Shown: piece by piece, positions 12,321 through 13,545 of the stretch
Numbering within the stretch: position 1 is the stretch's first letter
How the letters are laid out: the number at the start of each line of letters is the position of its first letter
Assembly (NCBI GenBank): GCA_020344865.1
Contig: CP070830.1
Coordinates: 1,963,792 to 1,977,336, forward strand
Direction: 5' to 3'
Origin: Planctomycetota bacterium
GTDB taxonomy: Bacteria; Planctomycetota; Phycisphaerae; Sedimentisphaerales; Anaerobacaceae
DNA length: 13,545 nucleotides
Made by a program: the position numbers and the translations under genes
The notes under the pieces: model-generated
What the model was told of the DNA's origin: nothing
Seen by the model: only the letters and a program-made list of their open reading frames with translations
The model's database searches: none

Positions 12321-13545
12321 TCAGTGGCTGATCTCTTGGACGAGTTTTGTAAATTCTCGGCCGCGGTGCTCGAAGTTGTCGAACATATCGTAACTTGCGC
12401 AGGCCGGGCTTAGCAGAACCACATCACCTTCAACGGCAAGCTGACCAGCGAAACTAACTGCTTCAACTAATGATTTGACAAGCTTGACTTGTGTCTTGAG
12501 TCTTGTGTCTTGAGTCTTGCTTATTGCATCGCCGATTTTCTCAGCCGTCTGGCCTATCAGAATGGCGGCTTTGGCTTTCTGGGCCATCTTTTCGCCGAGT
12601 TCGTCAAACGCAATTCCCTTGTCGTATCCGCCCGCAATAATAATCACGGGCTGCTCAAAGGCCTCCAATGAGGCAATCGCACTTTCCGACGTGGTTGCCT
12701 TCGAATCGTTGTACCATTTGACGCCGTTTTTTTCCGCGACTAATTCCAGCCGGTGCGGCAGCGGCTTGAATTCCGGCAGGCAGGCCTTTATCTGTTCATC
12801 CTTGATACCGAAATATCTGGCTATGGCGATTGCACCGGCCAGGTTCGCCAGATTTGCCTTGCCTGGAAGGCCGAATTGCTTCCTAATTTCTTCGCTTGCA
12901 TCATCGGGCGAAAATTTGATGCACATTCTGCCCGCATCTCGCCTGTATTTCTCGAACCATTCGGCGCCAATCTCGTCTTCACCATTGAAGATTGACACAG
13001 CAGGCGAGTTATCATCGGCTTGCTGGAACTTGAAGATGTTTTCCTTCGCATCGCAGTAGGCAGTGAACGTGCCATAGCGGTCAAGATGGTTCGGAGTAAG
13101 GTTTGTTAGTAGCGCTACTTGCGGGGCCTTCTGGATTTGTGCCAACTGCTCGATTTGGAAGCTTGACAGCTCCAGCACAACTATGTCATCATCCTTGATT
13201 TGGTCCACTATTGTCAGCAGTGGCTCATTGCCGATATTGCCGCTCAGCCAGACTTTCCCTTTGTCATTCCCGCGCAAGCGGGAATCCACGCCTGCCCTTA
13301 GCAGATGGGCCGTCAAAGCTGCCGTTGTGCTCTTGCCATTTGACCCTGTTATGCCGATGATTGTCGCAGGGCACAATTCGAAAAAGATATTTATCTGCGA
13401 TGTGACAAATTTACTCGCCCGCCGGGCAAGCTCAACAAGCTCATTATCATTCGGCACGGCAGGATTGACTACGATAATATCAGCCTGCTCGAAATCAGAC
13501 GGGTCGTGTGAGCCGAGATGGTATTCTATATCAGGGAATTCTTCG
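12321..13545 (-). CDS. murD: UDP-N-acetylmuramoylalanine--D-glutamate ligase, partial at the right edge
   Basis: MurD adds D-glutamate to UDP-MurNAc-L-Ala with ATP in cytoplasmic peptidoglycan synthesis. 407 residues are visible. The frame is open up to 13544, and the stretch before the GTG at 13457 reads DFEQADIIVVNPAVPNDNE, which belongs to the MurD N-terminal domain, so that GTG is not the start and about 40-60 residues lie outside the window. Motifs in order: GITGSNGKSTT (ATP loop), SGNIGNEPLL, LELSSFQIEQL, NLTPNHLDRYGTF, HRLELV, WYNDSKATT, AGGYDKG and LLSPACASYDMFDNFEHRG. Two short extra segments interrupt the family pattern: VDSRLRGNDKG just before SGNIG (13257-13289), encoded by a palindromic repeat, and SKTQDTRLKT (about 12491-12520), encoded by a 7-bp tandem repeat. 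Both fall between conserved blocks, and catalytic motifs are intact, so the gene is probably functional. Confidence 0.95.
   Translation of the reverse strand, partial: EEFPDIEYHLGSHDPSDFEQADIIVVNPAVPNDNELVELARRASKFVTSQINIFFELCPATIIGITGSNGKSTTAALTAHLLRAGVDSRLRGNDKGKVWLSGNIGNEPLLTIVDQIKDDDIVVLELSSFQIEQLAQIQKAPQVALLTNLTPNHLDRYGTFTAYCDAKENIFKFQQADDNSPAVSIFNGEDEIGAEWFEKYRRDAGRMCIKFSPDDASEEIRKQFGLPGKANLANLAGAIAIARYFGIKDEQIKACLPEFKPLPHRLELVAEKNGVKWYNDSKATTSESAIASLEAFEQPVIIIAGGYDKGIAFDELGEKMAQKAKAAILIGQTAEKIGDAISKTQDTRLKTQVKLVKSLVEAVSFAGQLAVEGDVVLLSPACASYDMFDNFEHRGREFTKLVQEISH
12493..12520. repeat. Four tandem 7-bp units GTCTTGN inside murD
   Basis: GTCTTGA, GTCTTGT, GTCTTGA and GTCTTGC follow one another without gaps, which is also two copies of a 14-bp unit differing by one base. 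The stretch encodes the variable SKTQDTRLKT segment of MurD. The unit length is not a multiple of three. Confidence 0.8.
13263..13288. repeat. Palindromic repeat (ATTCCC-N8-GGGAAT type) inside murD
   Basis: ATTCCCGC (13266-13273) pairs exactly with GCGGGAAT (13278-13285) around a GCAA tetraloop. The core matches the ATTCCC-N8-GGGAAT pattern known from the dRS3 repeats of Neisseria and from similar dispersed repeats in other bacteria. In the murD frame it encodes DSRLRGND, a peptide absent from standard MurD. Confidence 0.75.

Noticed and set aside
12517..13059. Plus-strand 180-aa open frame opposite murD
   Set aside because: MurD on the other strand has all family motifs, and this frame only mirrors it.
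13455..13457. GTG as the murD start codon
   Set aside because: The frame is open to the window edge and the residues before it match the MurD N-terminal domain, so the gene continues outside the window.

Overview
The window looks like chromosomal DNA of a Planctomycetota bacterium, most likely Phycisphaerae / Sedimentisphaerales. This is an inference from gene style, not a search. The signs are Tat-exported sugar isomerase-like proteins, a DoxX-Tat-TIM-barrel fusion, a large membrane-anchored DUF362 protein with fibronectin-type modules, a lipoprotein with a concanavalin-like fold, and an ECF sigma factor overlapping a gene for a small one-pass membrane protein. Housekeeping genes (ispD, cobO, murD) are mixed in. 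No phage, transposase, CRISPR array, tRNA or rRNA was seen.

Layout. 1-340 is non-coding, with a good minus-strand promoter and terminator-like hairpins. 341-2224 (minus) holds the DoxX-Tat-TIM fusion preceded by a 74-aa protein. 2422-2457 is a clear minus-strand intrinsic terminator for the 1044-aa DUF362/FN3 protein (2496-5630, minus). Its long leader (5631-5880) has three 9-bp repeats spaced 18 bp apart, and one of them covers the -10 of a TTGACA promoter. 6127-8545 (minus) is a probable three-gene operon: Tat-type sugar phosphate isomerase-like protein, then ispD, then a lipoprotein. It is driven by a near-consensus promoter at 8588-8616. 8662-9204 is cobO and 9367-9756 is a PilZ protein, both minus. 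From 10076 the direction flips: ECF sigma factor, overlapping membrane protein and secreted 394-aa protein form a plus-strand operon ending in an intrinsic terminator at 12281-12310. It converges on murD (minus), which runs off the right edge.

How the genes work together. The sigma factor, its translationally coupled membrane partner and the exported protein look like an envelope-signalling module, and the non-coding DNA before the sigma gene has two dyads. The isomerase-like protein, lipoprotein, DUF362 protein and DoxX fusion are all predicted to face the periplasm or membrane, in line with the carbohydrate-handling envelope of this group. ispD (isoprenoids), cobO (coenzyme B12) and murD (peptidoglycan) are core metabolism.

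The most unusual sequence-level features are two in-frame insertions in murD (a GC-rich palindromic repeat encoding a short peptide, and a 7-bp tandem repeat), the repeat array on the DUF362 promoter, an open in-frame extension after the lipoprotein stop codon, and a possible ~110-nt untranslated transcript at the left edge. I do not see convincing evidence for a wholly new multi-gene system.
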